The position numbers were made by a program, and so were the translations under genes. Below, one piece after another: positions 44,816 through 56,212 of a stretch of DNA of 64,000 nt (positions within the stretch are counted from its first letter, which is position 1; each line of letters starts with the position of its first letter). The notes below the pieces were generated by a model. That model searched no databases. It was not told the DNA's origin and saw only the letters and a list, made by a program, of their open reading frames with translations. This stretch comes from Bryoerythrophyllum caledonicum (taxonomy: Eukaryota; Streptophyta; Bryopsida; Pottiales; Pottiaceae). The DNA lies in contig OZ020519.1 of the NCBI GenBank assembly GCA_963971425.1, forward strand, positions 19,427,397 to 19,491,396, written 5' to 3'.

Positions 44816-45818
44816 CTTTCACCGAGTGAACGTGTGATTTGTGAATGGCGTTCAGAGGTTTCACGCGACTATCATATGTGTTTGCCATGATGGAGATCAA
44901 CCGCTTCAACATGTTCCCACAAAGAAGGAGGATGACGGAGATGCCCAACCTCTCGAAGTAATCCAACACCCCTTTGTTGTATTCCATCGGCCCCTACAGG
45001 TATAAAAACAAACAACAAGAAACGGGAAAGAAAACGGGTGGAGAGTAGGGGAAAGAGTGATATTTTGAATAAAAAGGAAGAATGACGAAAGAGTGATACT
45101 GTAAATCAGAATGCTAGTATCTTACTGAAGATAAAGTGTTGCAAGGTTGTTTTCTAACCTACTTAAGCATCCACTTGAAGCCCATAGCGGTCGTGCATGA
45201 CTCTAATTTGGCAGCGCTATTCATCCAGTCCAAGTTGAACACCAGGTCCATGTTGCGTTGGAGGGAAAAAAAGTTGTCTCGGCGCTCCCGGATGGAAAAC
45301 ACCTCGCCGTGGGAGCTAACTTTGGGGTGGTTGTTGAGCAGTGTCTCGAATCACCCACTTCCTGACCTTTGCATAGATAATATGATAAAATAGTGCTTAG
45401 GCGTGCACGAGCACTCGGCCGTGCAAACAATAGATACAATGGTGCAAATATACCATGAATTTCAATGACCTCAGATTCTTTAAATTTTACACAACAAAGA
45501 TTAAACCTCAACAAATCTCAATTCACAATATAACGTGACTCCTCCTCCATTCTCAAAGGTGGCTCAAAACATGCGATTCCAAATACAATTTCCATACCTC
45601 TCATAAATATATGAAAGTGGATAGTGTTGAGAAAAATCCACAGAGCCACCGCGGCATCCAATAGTGCAAGCGTCATCCTCTTGTCGCCAGCCTTTTAACA
45701 TCAGCTCCTCCAGAGGCTCATTGGTGCCCACGCCCACCATGCACAGGTATGCAGAGACTACGCCGATTATGCACAGAAGTATGCCTCCAACCATCACCAA
45801 AACCACCCACTTCCACAT
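44816..45818 (-). pseudogene. Sulfotransferase-like pseudogene, C-terminus missing
   Basis: Three minus-strand exons. Exon one (45,818 to about 45,600) encodes a membrane anchor (WVVLVMVGGILLCIIGVVSA). Exon two (about 45,450-45,170) reads CTPKHYFIILSMQRSGSG, a TGA, then FETLLNNHPKVSSHGEVF, and later GFKWMLK before a donor. Exon three (44,996-44,816) encodes YNKGVLDYFERLGISVILL, MLKRLISIMANTYDS and HKSHVHSVKE, then a GTACTA donor. This matches the plant sulfotransferase-domain family that includes Arabidopsis At3g50620, Golgi-type enzymes transferring sulfate from PAPS. The stop replaces the Trp of the RSGSGWFE PAPS-binding loop, and the C-terminal exons are not found nearby. It is divergently arranged with the ARM-repeat gene. 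Confidence 0.7.
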
Positions 45819-45929
45819 TGTCGAAGATAGCTTCCTCCGCTTCTTCCCGGTGCAAAATTCCTACCCACCACCCTAATTGAACTGGTGCAATTAGTCAAGC
45901 TTGTGGTGGCCGACATACAATATTGCGAG

Positions 45930-46115
45930 TTGGTTGAGTCGTCCAAAGAGAACGTCCCCCGAAGTTCACCATCTCTGCTCTTGTCATCTTTCTCCTCTTT
46001 CTCTCTTTTTGCCTCGTGTGCCACACGCTTCTCTCTTTTTTGCCTCATGTGCGACAAGCTTCTTTTGTCTTCTCTTTCTCGTCTGCTCTCTCTTCTGCCT
46101 CGTGTGTAGCATTTA
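45930..46115 (-). repeat. Inverted copy of the ARM-gene leader
   Basis: Reverse complement of about 46,750-46,965, with agaagcttgt, cacacgaggcaaaaag, ttcgggg and acgttctctttggacgac in the same order. It forms a 190-bp-arm inverted repeat around 640 bp of spacer. Confidence 0.75.
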
Positions 46116-46229
46116 AAACAGAGTTTGGATTTGGTTTCTACTTAATGAGAGGTTAGAGAAATGATTTCAAAGGAAGTAAGAATATATAGGAGAGAGATAT
46201 GAAGTGGTTAGGGTACGTAAGGATAAGGG

Positions 46230-46470
46230 TCTGTGAGATTAAGGGTAATTAGGGAATTAATTATCTTAATCAAGGTTAATTGTGTTAAGTAAGATTAATT
46301 AGTCTAATTGTAATTAATTAGCTTAACTCAGATTAAGTGGATTAATTAAGGATAATTATATTAGTTAAATATAATTACCTTAACTATTAGTTAATTATAA
46401 TTAAGTGAAATTAGTTACTTTAATCAGAGTTTAATTAAGGCTTGATTTAGATTGAGCATAATTAATATTT
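46230..46470. repeat. TTAATTA-rich low-complexity block
   Basis: About 240 bp built largely from ttaatta, taattaag and aattag words, between the two inverted leader copies. Confidence 0.6.
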
Positions 46471-46740
46471 TGAATTAAGTTTTTGAGAGACAAGTTCTAC
46501 AAGACATCTATATCATGTCTTAATATATGTATATCGAGTTTTATTATACAAGTTAAAGATTAGAGGCCTTTCTCATATGTTAAATGAGGACTTATGAGTT
46601 TATATGGACTTGAACACAAAATCATATGTTCCATATTCTCCCTTTCCTTCTCTACACTAAGTGCAGCCAAAAACCCTACGTTTTCTTGAAGCAAAGACTC
46701 TCTACACGACAACGCGTCGATGCGTGCCCTCCCCACCATG

Positions 46741-46965
46741 TCCCGCTGCTCGCTACACACGAGGCATAAGAGAGAGCATTCAAGAAAGAGAAGACAACGT
46801 AGAGGGAAGACAAAAGAAGCTTGTTGCATTCGAGGCAGAAAAGAGAGAAGCATAGAGAGAAGGTCGTCGCACACGAGGCAAAAAGAAAGAAAGAAAGAAG
46901 AGAGAGATGACAAGAGGAGAGATGATGAACTTCGGGGACGTTCTCTTTGGACGACTGAACCGATT
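46741..46965 (+). promoter_or_regulatory. GA-rich leader/promoter repeats of the ARM-repeat gene
   Basis: Purine-rich sequence with imperfect units of roughly 30 bp around cacacgaggca and agagagaagc. Present in three places (here, inverted at 45,930, and at 16,920-17,170). It lies 330-550 bp ahead of the ATG at 47,294, so it probably overlaps the promoter or 5' leader. Confidence 0.45.
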
Positions 46966-47293
46966 CGGAATACGTCGGCCACCGCGAGCGTTGCCGCACA
47001 AACAGCCGAGTGGGACCCGGATCTTTCCTCTTAATATAGTGTGCGCCGACACGGAACTTACTGCTCATGTCGGACATTCGGGCACGCGGTACCGGTGAGT
47101 GTGCAGAGGACAGGTAACGTACAGGGTGGTCACGGTATACTACGGACTCCAGTCTGACTCGTCTGCAGCTCAAACATGGTTGGAAATTTCTGGAACCTCG
47201 CTTATCTGCGTCATGTATTGAGGAAGAAGGGGGTTTGGTTGTGAGTAGGAGGGATGCAGAGAATTATGTGAGTGAAAATTAGGGGATTGAAGG

Positions 47294-50200
47294 ATGTTTC
47301 CGGCGCTGAATTTCGAGGAGGAGGAGCAGGATGAGGGGCCGGTTCTCTGGGAAGCGAGCAAGAAGGTTGCTACTTCCCTGCCCCCTCTGGGCCGCGTGCT
47401 CACTGCCCTCTTCAATGCGGAGTGGCGACTCGTGGAGAAGGCGCTGTCGTCGCAGCAAGGTGCACAGAGACTGATCACTTCATCACCGTCACTTATTTTT
47501 TTAGGTTTAGGGTTTAGAGGTGAGGTGGCTTTTTCTTCTTCTTCTGAGCGCTGTGAATTCAATGCGCAGGGTCGATCGGGCGGACGTTAATAGCATTGCT
47601 GGAGCATGTTGATTCTCGGCTTTCAACGAATGCGTCCTTGGACCAGATCGTAATTCCAATGCTTGAGCATGTAAGAAGAGACGCCCTAAACCCTAAACCC
47701 TGAACTGCAACTGTCAACAGGGAAGTATCATGAAAAGAGTATAATTGAACGGTGGGGTTGATATGTTGTTCGCTTGTGCAGGCGGTGAAATCAAAAGGCC
47801 ACAGCGACCGAAGGAAAGTTGTTGGCATATTTCGCTGGCTCTTTGCGAGGACCAAGTATGAGCTGCTTCTGGCCACTAGCCTGGCGTCCATAGCTGGGAG
47901 TGATCACCGCGTTGAACTGGGGCGGTGTGTTGTTGTTCGAGAATTAGTAGAGAAGGAGCCTGTTCTGTATCGTTCTTTGCCAACTGGTGAGCGCGCTTGA
48001 ACCCTGGTCCCTGTGTCATGGGGCTGTTGTAGATTAGTCTTGATCAAATCCATAAACTTACATGCTGATCTTAATTGTGTAAGTGTTGTGTTCAGTGCAG
48101 ACAGATGAGGAACTTCCAGAGCTGATACCACCGCTCATGTGCTTTACCAAGTGCGTGCATGATCTGATCGAAATTGTCTGCAATGAGAGGTATTTCGTTC
48201 TTTCTGTTTTATCCTTGCTATCTTCACAATCCCGCTTACAATGTCAAGCTTAATTGCTGAATCGATCATATAGAAACCTGCTGGCTCCAGGGCTAATATG
48301 AATTGTCTTTCGAGCTGACAGTGTGAAGCAGGGGAAGCAGAAATCCCCCACACGGCTCACAATGGCAGCTGCAGATTGTGTCACAGTAATTACTAAGGGC
48401 CTTGTGTCTGACCCTCCAGCTACGTCCACTAAGCCAAAGCCAGAGAAATTGGAGAAGAGTGAGAAGAGAGCCCTTATCACTCCTATCAATGAAAGCAACG
48501 ATGAGGGCGAAGCCACCACATCAGGTCTGCCTCGAATCGAACTCCACTTCCACTTATGTGAGCGAATTCGTTTAGATCAATTCGTTTCTAATATATCAAT
48601 GGACCTAATGCAGGTCGGGAAACAGAGAATGCCCTTAAGGAACAAGGACCCTGCGCGCTTTGGGACAACCTAGATGACATTATTCTGCTTGTTATTGAAC
48701 TGCAGGCGGTAAGAAACCAATACTCAGCATCTGTATTATATGGTTTCCTTCAAATGCTTTAGCGCTTCATCTGTCTAAATAGTCACCGTTGTTGTGGCTA
48801 CTTTCATAGAATAGGTGTTTTCGTGCTGAATTCTTACCTGTGATGTAGTGGAATGAGCAAGGCCGGCCATTACATGCACGAGGGCTTCAGCAGGTCTTGA
48901 AGCGACTTAGATATCTTGCAAGCTATAGAGATTCTTTGGCGGTTCCTGATGCAGGTACATCCTAATCTTAGGTCTTCAGTTTTGATTTTGTGAAATTTTA
49001 GTTAGACCCAACTGAGTTGGTCCTTAACGGTTTTAGTAAAACTGCTATTGGACATACAGCTTAATATGAAAAGACAATAGGTGTAGAGTGTGATGGTTTT
49101 GTAACAACGAGACGATCTTTTCCGGATATATGACAGCTTCTGGATTTTATTGAGTAACTGAGTCCTAAATGTGGTTGTTTTGGCAAATCCAGGGAATTGT
49201 CAAGTTGGAATTTCTGTTTTGGCAGCATGCTGGCGTCAGTACAGCAGTTTGATACTACTTGAAGACCGCATGTTGGTCTCTAATCCAGATCCTGTTATTG
49301 AACATTGGTGTGGAGCGCTTCAGGTAACTATACGAACCGAAGGTGTTCGATTCGGCATAAGAATTGAGCAAACGATTTGTTTTAGTTTTTGAAACTTGGC
49401 CTTAACAATTTGGTGTTGCATTGAGCAGTACTGGACACGAACAGCCGAGGAGTTGGATGCAAGCGAGACTCGGAGGGCGGATGAGATGCGCGGCTACGCT
49501 TTGACCTGCCTTGCGTTGGTACTGGGACGTTTAGACTCTCGGCGACTAGAGGAAGTTTTGAAGGATATTGAGCCAGAACTCTTGCAGACCTTGATGAACC
49601 AGGTAAGTTGGATCAAACTACAATTTTTTATCATCCTTCGGTGGATATGAGTTGCTATAATCCTTTCGGTAGATGTTCAGGACTACCATGAGATGGAGAT
49701 ATGAACCGCCTCTTTTTCTGCCTATGACATTCTCTCTGAGGACGATGATATGGATCGTCTTCTTCCCTATCTGAAACAGGTCCGAGCAACTGATATCGAA
49801 GTGGTTGAAATGGCCATGGCGATTCTACGATCCTTGTTGTTTCGGAGTTCTGCTGTAACCTCGAAGATGGAGGACATTGTTCCCGTTCTGATGGAAATGT
49901 TAGATACCAGGGATTCAGCAGCCAGAGCCGTGGTGCTTTTGGTGGCTGAGTATCTCGCCTTGTATCCTTTGAGATATATTCTTACTCGATGCCTAAGTTT
50001 CTGCAGGTTTCATGTTACTTCAGAAGTGTTTACTGCCTGGTTATTTGCCCTGCTAAGCTATAGGCATTGTAGTTGTTGGGAAGGAGTGTCAATTTTATGT
50101 GATTGTGGGTCTCTCAATCCTGGCGGGTTTGATTCTGATTTTGACTCGGTTGGTGTACAGTTTTTTTCCACATTCATATGCTTCTAGTTCCTTCTTAACT

Positions 50201-53200
50201 ATCATTTAGAAATCCTACATCACCTGAGCTCGAGAAAGTGCTTGCGCGACTTGATTCGGAGGATTCTTTGCAACGCCGCAATGGACTTGACGTTTTGACA
50301 GAGCTCGTGGCTGTTACCTCAAAGTCGATGGACACTGTAGACTCCCCTTTGAGGTTAATTTCTTACCTGGCTTCCCGTTTAGTTTTTCTGATAGACCTGT
50401 ACGTAGAATTTGAGTTTTTCCAGCAAATGTTCAAGAACTAAGCTGCTATGAATTCTCGGGTATTGGTTGTCCAACAACTGTATGCATAATCATACTCTCA
50501 TCATCCTACGTATCTGGCAGTCGCACAATTGCTGTTCACCTGTTTGACCGTCTGGGCGATGAAGAGCTCACCAATCGGGTGGAGGCATCTGCACTCTTTG
50601 CTAAGCTTGGTATTGTATTCTTACTAAAACTTGCAGGTTTATCGTTACTTGATTCTAGAAAACTTTACTGCTACTAACTCACAATGGATCTCTTACTGAA
50701 TATAGTACTATGTTTGAATTTCTACCTCAAAACCGGTTCAAAATGGCCTTAGAGTGCGAACGGCAGCTCTCAAATCAGAGGTCTCTTGCATTCAGCTGAT
50801 GGTTTCACCTGTGCTTTGTGCAGATCCGTCATTCACAATGGCGCAGTTGGTTCGGCTGGTGTACTCACCTGATGCACGGAAGCGTTCAGCTGCGAGTTCA
50901 GCTGTAGAAGCCGTTTTATGTGGTCATGCTGATCAGAGCCGCACTATTACTGTTCTACTCGATTGTCTCAGGTGCAAGAAACATTTATTTGCAATTACAG
51001 TGGCAGTACTGACACATTGTAGGAGGGCAGAATATAGTGTGTGTCATGATATTTCGATTAATACGTTACTGTGGAGATTGGTTAAGCGTGTAGAACTCGC
51101 TGTGTGGCTGACTTTACATGCTCAATTTCCCCTCCATTTCAGGATTCAAGAAGTAGGATGATGGTTAGATCGCTTGTGGGAACTTTGTGTGCTTACTTTG
51201 TAATTGCAAATGTATGTCTCTGCAGGGACCTGATGGCTGAGACTGCCTCTGCTGACAAAGCTGCAGACCCTAAGAGAGGTACGTATTTGCATGTATATAC
51301 TTTGTATGAATTTTCTTAGATACATCGATATTGGTCAATACTAGCTACTGAGTAAGAAAGTGAGTCTTTATTCTCACTGGAATCAAGCGTTAAAACGCTC
51401 TCTCCTGTGCGGTTCAGATGTTCCTTGTCCTACATCAGCGTGTTCGTTGGTAGCATATCGCAACTGTTTTTGATCTAAACTTCAGCAAATGAAACACAAC
51501 AGATGGACCTATATTAGATCACTTTTTCTACTTCGTCTCTACAGCTTTTTGATTCACATGATATTGAGTGCAGCAGGAGCTTCTCTGGATCTTGACCGAG
51601 CGTTGTCCTCAGTATCTGCCTGGGCATCAAAGGTAGCCATTATTGAAACACCCCTATCTCTGGATAGTGACCGGAGTGGAAGCTCATTCAGTCTGTTTGA
51701 ACATCACCTGAAGCTATCATGCTATGATTCTGTATTAGCTATGTGCTAATACAGAATGATAGCATGTATGTGCTAATACAGAATGTATTAGTTACATCAT
51801 GTGATGTCTTTTAAGAGCCAGCTCACCGTTTAATGATGACAGGCCTAAACTGAGGATAAATTTGCTAAACTGCGCTGCTGACAAGCTGCTTTTAGTGTAC
51901 TTAGTCATTTACATGTTTGTTTTTGAATCAGGTTCAAGAGTGGGAGCCTTTAATTGACGTGCTTTTGGATAAGATGTACACTGAGGCATCGAATCCTGTG
52001 ATTCCTAGATTCTTGAGTCACATTAGCGACCAGTTGGCTGACGTAGCAGATTTGATATTTCCACGGATACATCAACGAATGCATGCTCAACCGAAGTAAG
52101 ACCCGACTTATTAGTGTCTACCGTGTGCATAGATGCTTAGCCTCTACGGTGCTGTAATGATGTACGTATGATATCTTACATGGTTTGTAATTCTCTGTGG
52201 TGACCAGAATGAATGAGGAGGTTCTCACCACTGTCTCTGAGAACGAAGATGCGCTTGCTGAGTTACTCTTCCAGCGCCTCAGTCCCATGCTTGCTCTCAG
52301 AATTCTACCGCTGAAGGCGTTCAACCATCCAAGTTCTAAGGAATTGTACGGTCATCTGTTGGATGGTTCAATTTCAGGTCAACTCTCTCACCTAATCACA
52401 TTTTCTTTGCAGTCAACATCTCTTCACATTCTCTTCTGTCGGTAGTTCAAGTTGTTTGCAAAGATTGTTTCACATTTTGCAATGCTTTTGCAGGTGGAAG
52501 TCAAGATCACGAGAGAGTTTCAACAATTACTGCCCTCCTGCTTGAAAGGTATATCTATGTTGCTGTACCTTACGTTCAATAATGTGTCGTCCTGACGAGA
52601 CTCGATTATCAAATGATAAATTTGATGTACCACAGATGTGAACTTCACGATTGGAACCATTCAGTGGATCATAATGATTTGTTGCACTGTCAGGATGTCC
52701 AACGTGTGGGAACTTGATGATGTTCGCAAAATTGCTGCAGAAATTGCCGGGCGCCTTCTTCCTGACGTAAGGCCCCTTCTAAGCTGTGTCTGTAATACGC
52801 TAAACTTTTATTGTTATCAAGAATACGAACGAGTTGTTAAAGTTGTTTTGTGCTTTTAGAATTTCGTTTCTAAAACTCGCTTTCTCAGAACCACAGCTGT
52901 AGAGAAAGAATCGAAGATTCACTAACGTACATGTGCGGGGCAGGCCATGTTGCCCTCCGTAACTGCAGCTCTAGAGCGAGCAGCCGGGGACCGGAACACT
53001 GTTACAGCTAAGGCTTGTCTTTTTACCCTTTGCACCTCACTTATGGTAAGTTATTTTCCAAGCTCTGTATTACAGTTGCCGCATTCATTTATCAATTATT
53101 CAGTACTGTTATTTTGACGAACAAATTTATCCGACAGCATGGTAGATTTGTTAACAGACAGTTTGTACTATTAACTGGCTTTGATGTAACCCAGCTTTGA

Positions 53201-54968
53201 TCTTTGATGCAGATTAGGGGCAAAGAGATCCTGGAACATCCTCTTTTGGCGCAGGTTCGGAAGTCGTTATCAAGTATCATACTCTGGGCCCCAACTTCTC
53301 TGAAAGGTACGTCGTTCGTCCTTCTCTTCCATACAATTCGAGCACGGGAGGTCCTTTTTGGTGAAACGTTCATGCATCTATCTCCATCAGATTTTATTGT
53401 GGCATCAGTTGCTTGGCTCGTAGTTATTTTGTTTCTTCAACTATGGTGGATTCAACTAACGTGGGAATTCGCTTAGCCTTCGACTTAAGGTGTCTATATG
53501 ATTTGCAGAGTCGAAGGAAATAGCAAAGGCACAACATGGATGCATCGATTGTTTTGCAGCAATGATATGTGCAGAAGTTGGGACTCTGGGCATAGTCTCT
53601 CCATTGCCGTCCAAGCCTGTTCAAGGAGGTGAGAAATTGAAGAAACTGATTGAGGAGATTCCGGAAGGGGAGTGGAGAACTTCTGTAAAAGGTGCACTTT
53701 CTGTTTTTACAGATTCCCATTTCGAAGTTGTTTTCGGGGCTAGTTGGTGTTGGATGCTATTCTCCGTATATTCTGCTAGTGGGCATGTATTTACAACTGA
53801 CTCAGTGGTGCTCGTTTGTTTGAATGCAGACTTTAAAAGTTACATTATTAAGCACATGACTCTTTATTCAGGTTCTACTTTGCGCCTCTAATTTATATCT
53901 TTCTGAGTTTGAAGCAGGTAGTCAGGAGTCTCAGAAGAGGTGGAAAATTCTTTCCGCGGTGGTCCAGTGTGTTCTCGGCAATATTCAACCGTTTTCTCCA
54001 GTTCAAGCTACACTGGGGCTCTCAGAAGTTGAGAGAGGTAGAGATTTATCATTTTAAAGATCTCACCGCAGCTTTCTTTTCAAGTTGACAGAACAACTTC
54101 ACTAATGTCTGCCTTACAGATAGTGAAGATGCGCAGTTGGCTCCCGAAGTTTACCGTGTGTGCATGGCCAATGTCCTGATCAGCAGTGCCCAAAAGATTT
54201 CTTCAAGTGTAAGACCTGCATACGCCCAGGCTATAATACCGCCAATTATGAACTTCATTCAGGTAGTCAACTCATCCCTTGGAACATTCATTCTCTGCCG
54301 CATCTCCTTCATCTGTAGTTCTTATTTCATGTCAGAAAGTTTACCCTGTCCGAGATGTGAAAACTGCCTATCCTCATGGTTGAAATCCAATTCTCACTGT
54401 TATCTGAACTTGACGGAATCTTATCCAAATGCCTGGGTACAGGTGAGCTCAGCTCCAAAGCTACGGACAGCTTGTCTCCAAGTCCTCTTCACTTCTATAT
54501 ATCATCTCAAAGGGACGGCCATAGTTCCATTTGCAGTCGATCTCCTAAACCTCTCTGTCTCTACCATCGGAGGTCGTCAATCAACAGAGGTAGTTGTTCT
54601 CGTCCAATTTCTGAATCCTTGGTGACAATGTCCTCAGCTTGTAGAACTCATAGTTGATGTCGATCACATCCGTGTCATGTTTTATAGGAGGATCCTTCTG
54701 CTGTGGTATGTTTCCTCTGTTTTTCTTCTGATGAGAAGGTTGTGTGCATTTGTGGTGGTGGGGGCGGGATGTCCAACAGGAGCGGACAGCAGGGACAAAG
54801 GTGTTGACGTCGCTATTAGCAAGCGAAGACTGCGTGCTGAAAGAGATTGCCCCCTCCATTGAAGACGCTCGGCGAACCGTGGCGACTGTGGCCAACATGG
54901 ATTCGTCTGCACAGCTGCGAGCATTGTGTGAGCAGCTGCTGGCTTGCATGACCAAGACAGACTCGTAG
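47294..54968 (+). CDS. ARM/HEAT-repeat protein, 27 exons
   Basis: Exons (start-end): 47294-47459, 47570-47670, 47782-47986, 48096-48189, 48322-48524, 48614-48708, 48849-48954, 49193-49323, 49429-49602, 49741-49961, 50210-50353, 50521-50609, 50824-50971, 51226-51278, 51574-51632, 51932-52095, 52208-52377, 52494-52548, 52694-52766, 52944-53045, 53213-53306, 53509-53691, 53918-54037, 54120-54262, 54443-54589, 54688-54705, 54780-54968. All junctions are GT-AG with matching phases, giving 1,059 aa from MFPALNF to CMTKTDS. It is almost entirely paired helices (ALLEHVDSRLS, EMAMAILRSLLF, LLFQRLSPMLALRILPLKAF, RTACLQVLFTSIYHL), like plant 'ARM repeat superfamily' proteins. No catalytic motif, signal peptide or membrane span. 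A scaffold role is likely; the cellular job is unknown to me. Exon 10 start and exon 15 acceptor are the least certain. Confidence 0.88.
47500..47517 (+). promoter_or_regulatory. Telo-box-like TTTAGGG repeats in intron 1
   Basis: tttaggtttagggtttag, two to three units of the plant telomere repeat, 40 bases inside intron 1 of the ARM-repeat gene. Telo-boxes (AAACCCTAA) near plant transcription starts bind TRB-type proteins and are frequent in genes of growing cells. Confidence 0.55.
47684..47700 (+). promoter_or_regulatory. Telo-box CCCTAAA repeats in intron 2
   Basis: ccctaaaccctaaaccc directly after the exon-2 donor. It is the opposite orientation to the intron-1 motif, 170 bp away. Confidence 0.6.
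51718..51766 (+). repeat. Hairpin and direct repeat in intron 15
   Basis: Arms of 22 bases (51,718-51,739 and 51,745-51,766; one mismatch) around a tatgt loop. tatgtgctaatacagaatg is then repeated at 51,767-51,785. Possibly a small palindromic insertion. Confidence 0.65.
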
Positions 54969-56212
54969 CTACTCAACTTCAATCCATCAGGCTTTCCAGT
55001 TCATCAACATACTGAAGTCTAGGCTTGGTTATGCTGGCTTGCATGACCAAGTCATGTATGAAAAATCACGGTAATCTCCATGTAAACTGCCAGAGTTCTG
55101 TTACTTCATATCAACGTTGCTTGCGTTGATAAAGCTGTTTTACAAAATTGGGTCTGCAAGGTATAAACACTAACTTGAGTGAACTTCTGTGAGGGTTGAC
55201 TTTCTTATTTTCGATAATCGTTCATCGAAGACTTCATATACTCGTCTTTGGATTGCGACAACAAAATTCAGAGAAAACAACAAAATTTATCATAGAATTT
55301 GATAAATACTGGTGGAGTGGAAATTCCACAAGCTTCAGTTCCGTTCCACATAGCTTTTGTGTACTCGCCTTTGCGCAATAAATCCTCCCTTTCGTGTTAA
55401 ACCAGTAAAAAACAAAAAAATAGATACATGAAATACACTTGGTAATCCAAATTTCATCAAGATTCATAGATAGACAACCCAAAGGTGTCTTACCTTGGGC
55501 AGTATAAGATAAAAATATGCACATTATGTATTGATTAGGCCCCCATGAATTGCAAAATCATTTCGTATTCACTGTCATCTAATATAACGACATGTAAAAG
55601 CACCTAAATGACGTGGTCCTGTATGTCAAGTTTCATACAGAAAACAGGCACATATTATAGCTGCTTTTACAATACCAAAAGATCTGATAATGACCTCACG
55701 CACTTACCATGACCTTTGATTTCCCTGCGTAAACCAAAAACTGATCACCGGCTATGGCAAACCTCGAGTCCAAGCAACAGATGCCTCCTCAGTAGCACCT
55801 CTACATTGGTGAAGCTGAATTCGTTTCAAAACAGGTTGAAAACACATGACGGGAGGCAGCATCTTTGGGGAGCGAGATTTACTGAGCTTCGGAGATCCGC
55901 AAACTTAGTCTGATGAGACGTCCAACAGCATTCACGTTAGCACTTCAAACTCTCCTTAGATGACAAAATCATGTGTAGGTATATTTCCTAGAAAGAAAGA
56001 GGACAACACAACGGACCGTCAACCAAACTGACCTGAAAAAAGTAGTGTATCAGAGGCCTTCATTAGAGCCCTTCGATGCTGTGATACACAGAGGAAGGCC
56101 CAGCAATCTGCGTGTGGCCTCGGCCCTGAAAACAAACACATGCAATTCTCAGGAACAAAGAGTTTCTAGACACATAATACTTGGGACATGGGACTCAAAT
56201 GAGGTGAAGGAT
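54969..56212. other. Intergenic region between convergent genes
   Basis: The 3' ends of the ARM-repeat and CLC-e genes face each other here. gcttgcatgaccaagtcatg near 55,036 echoes the last codons of the ARM-repeat gene (gcttgcatgaccaagac), a small duplication. No further gene seen. Confidence 0.5.

Noticed and set aside
52636-52693. Alternative exon CELHDWNHSVD in the ARM-repeat gene between exons 18 and 19
   Set aside because: Reading through it runs out of frame into exon 19 and meets a stop; skipping it keeps phase and joins conserved text.
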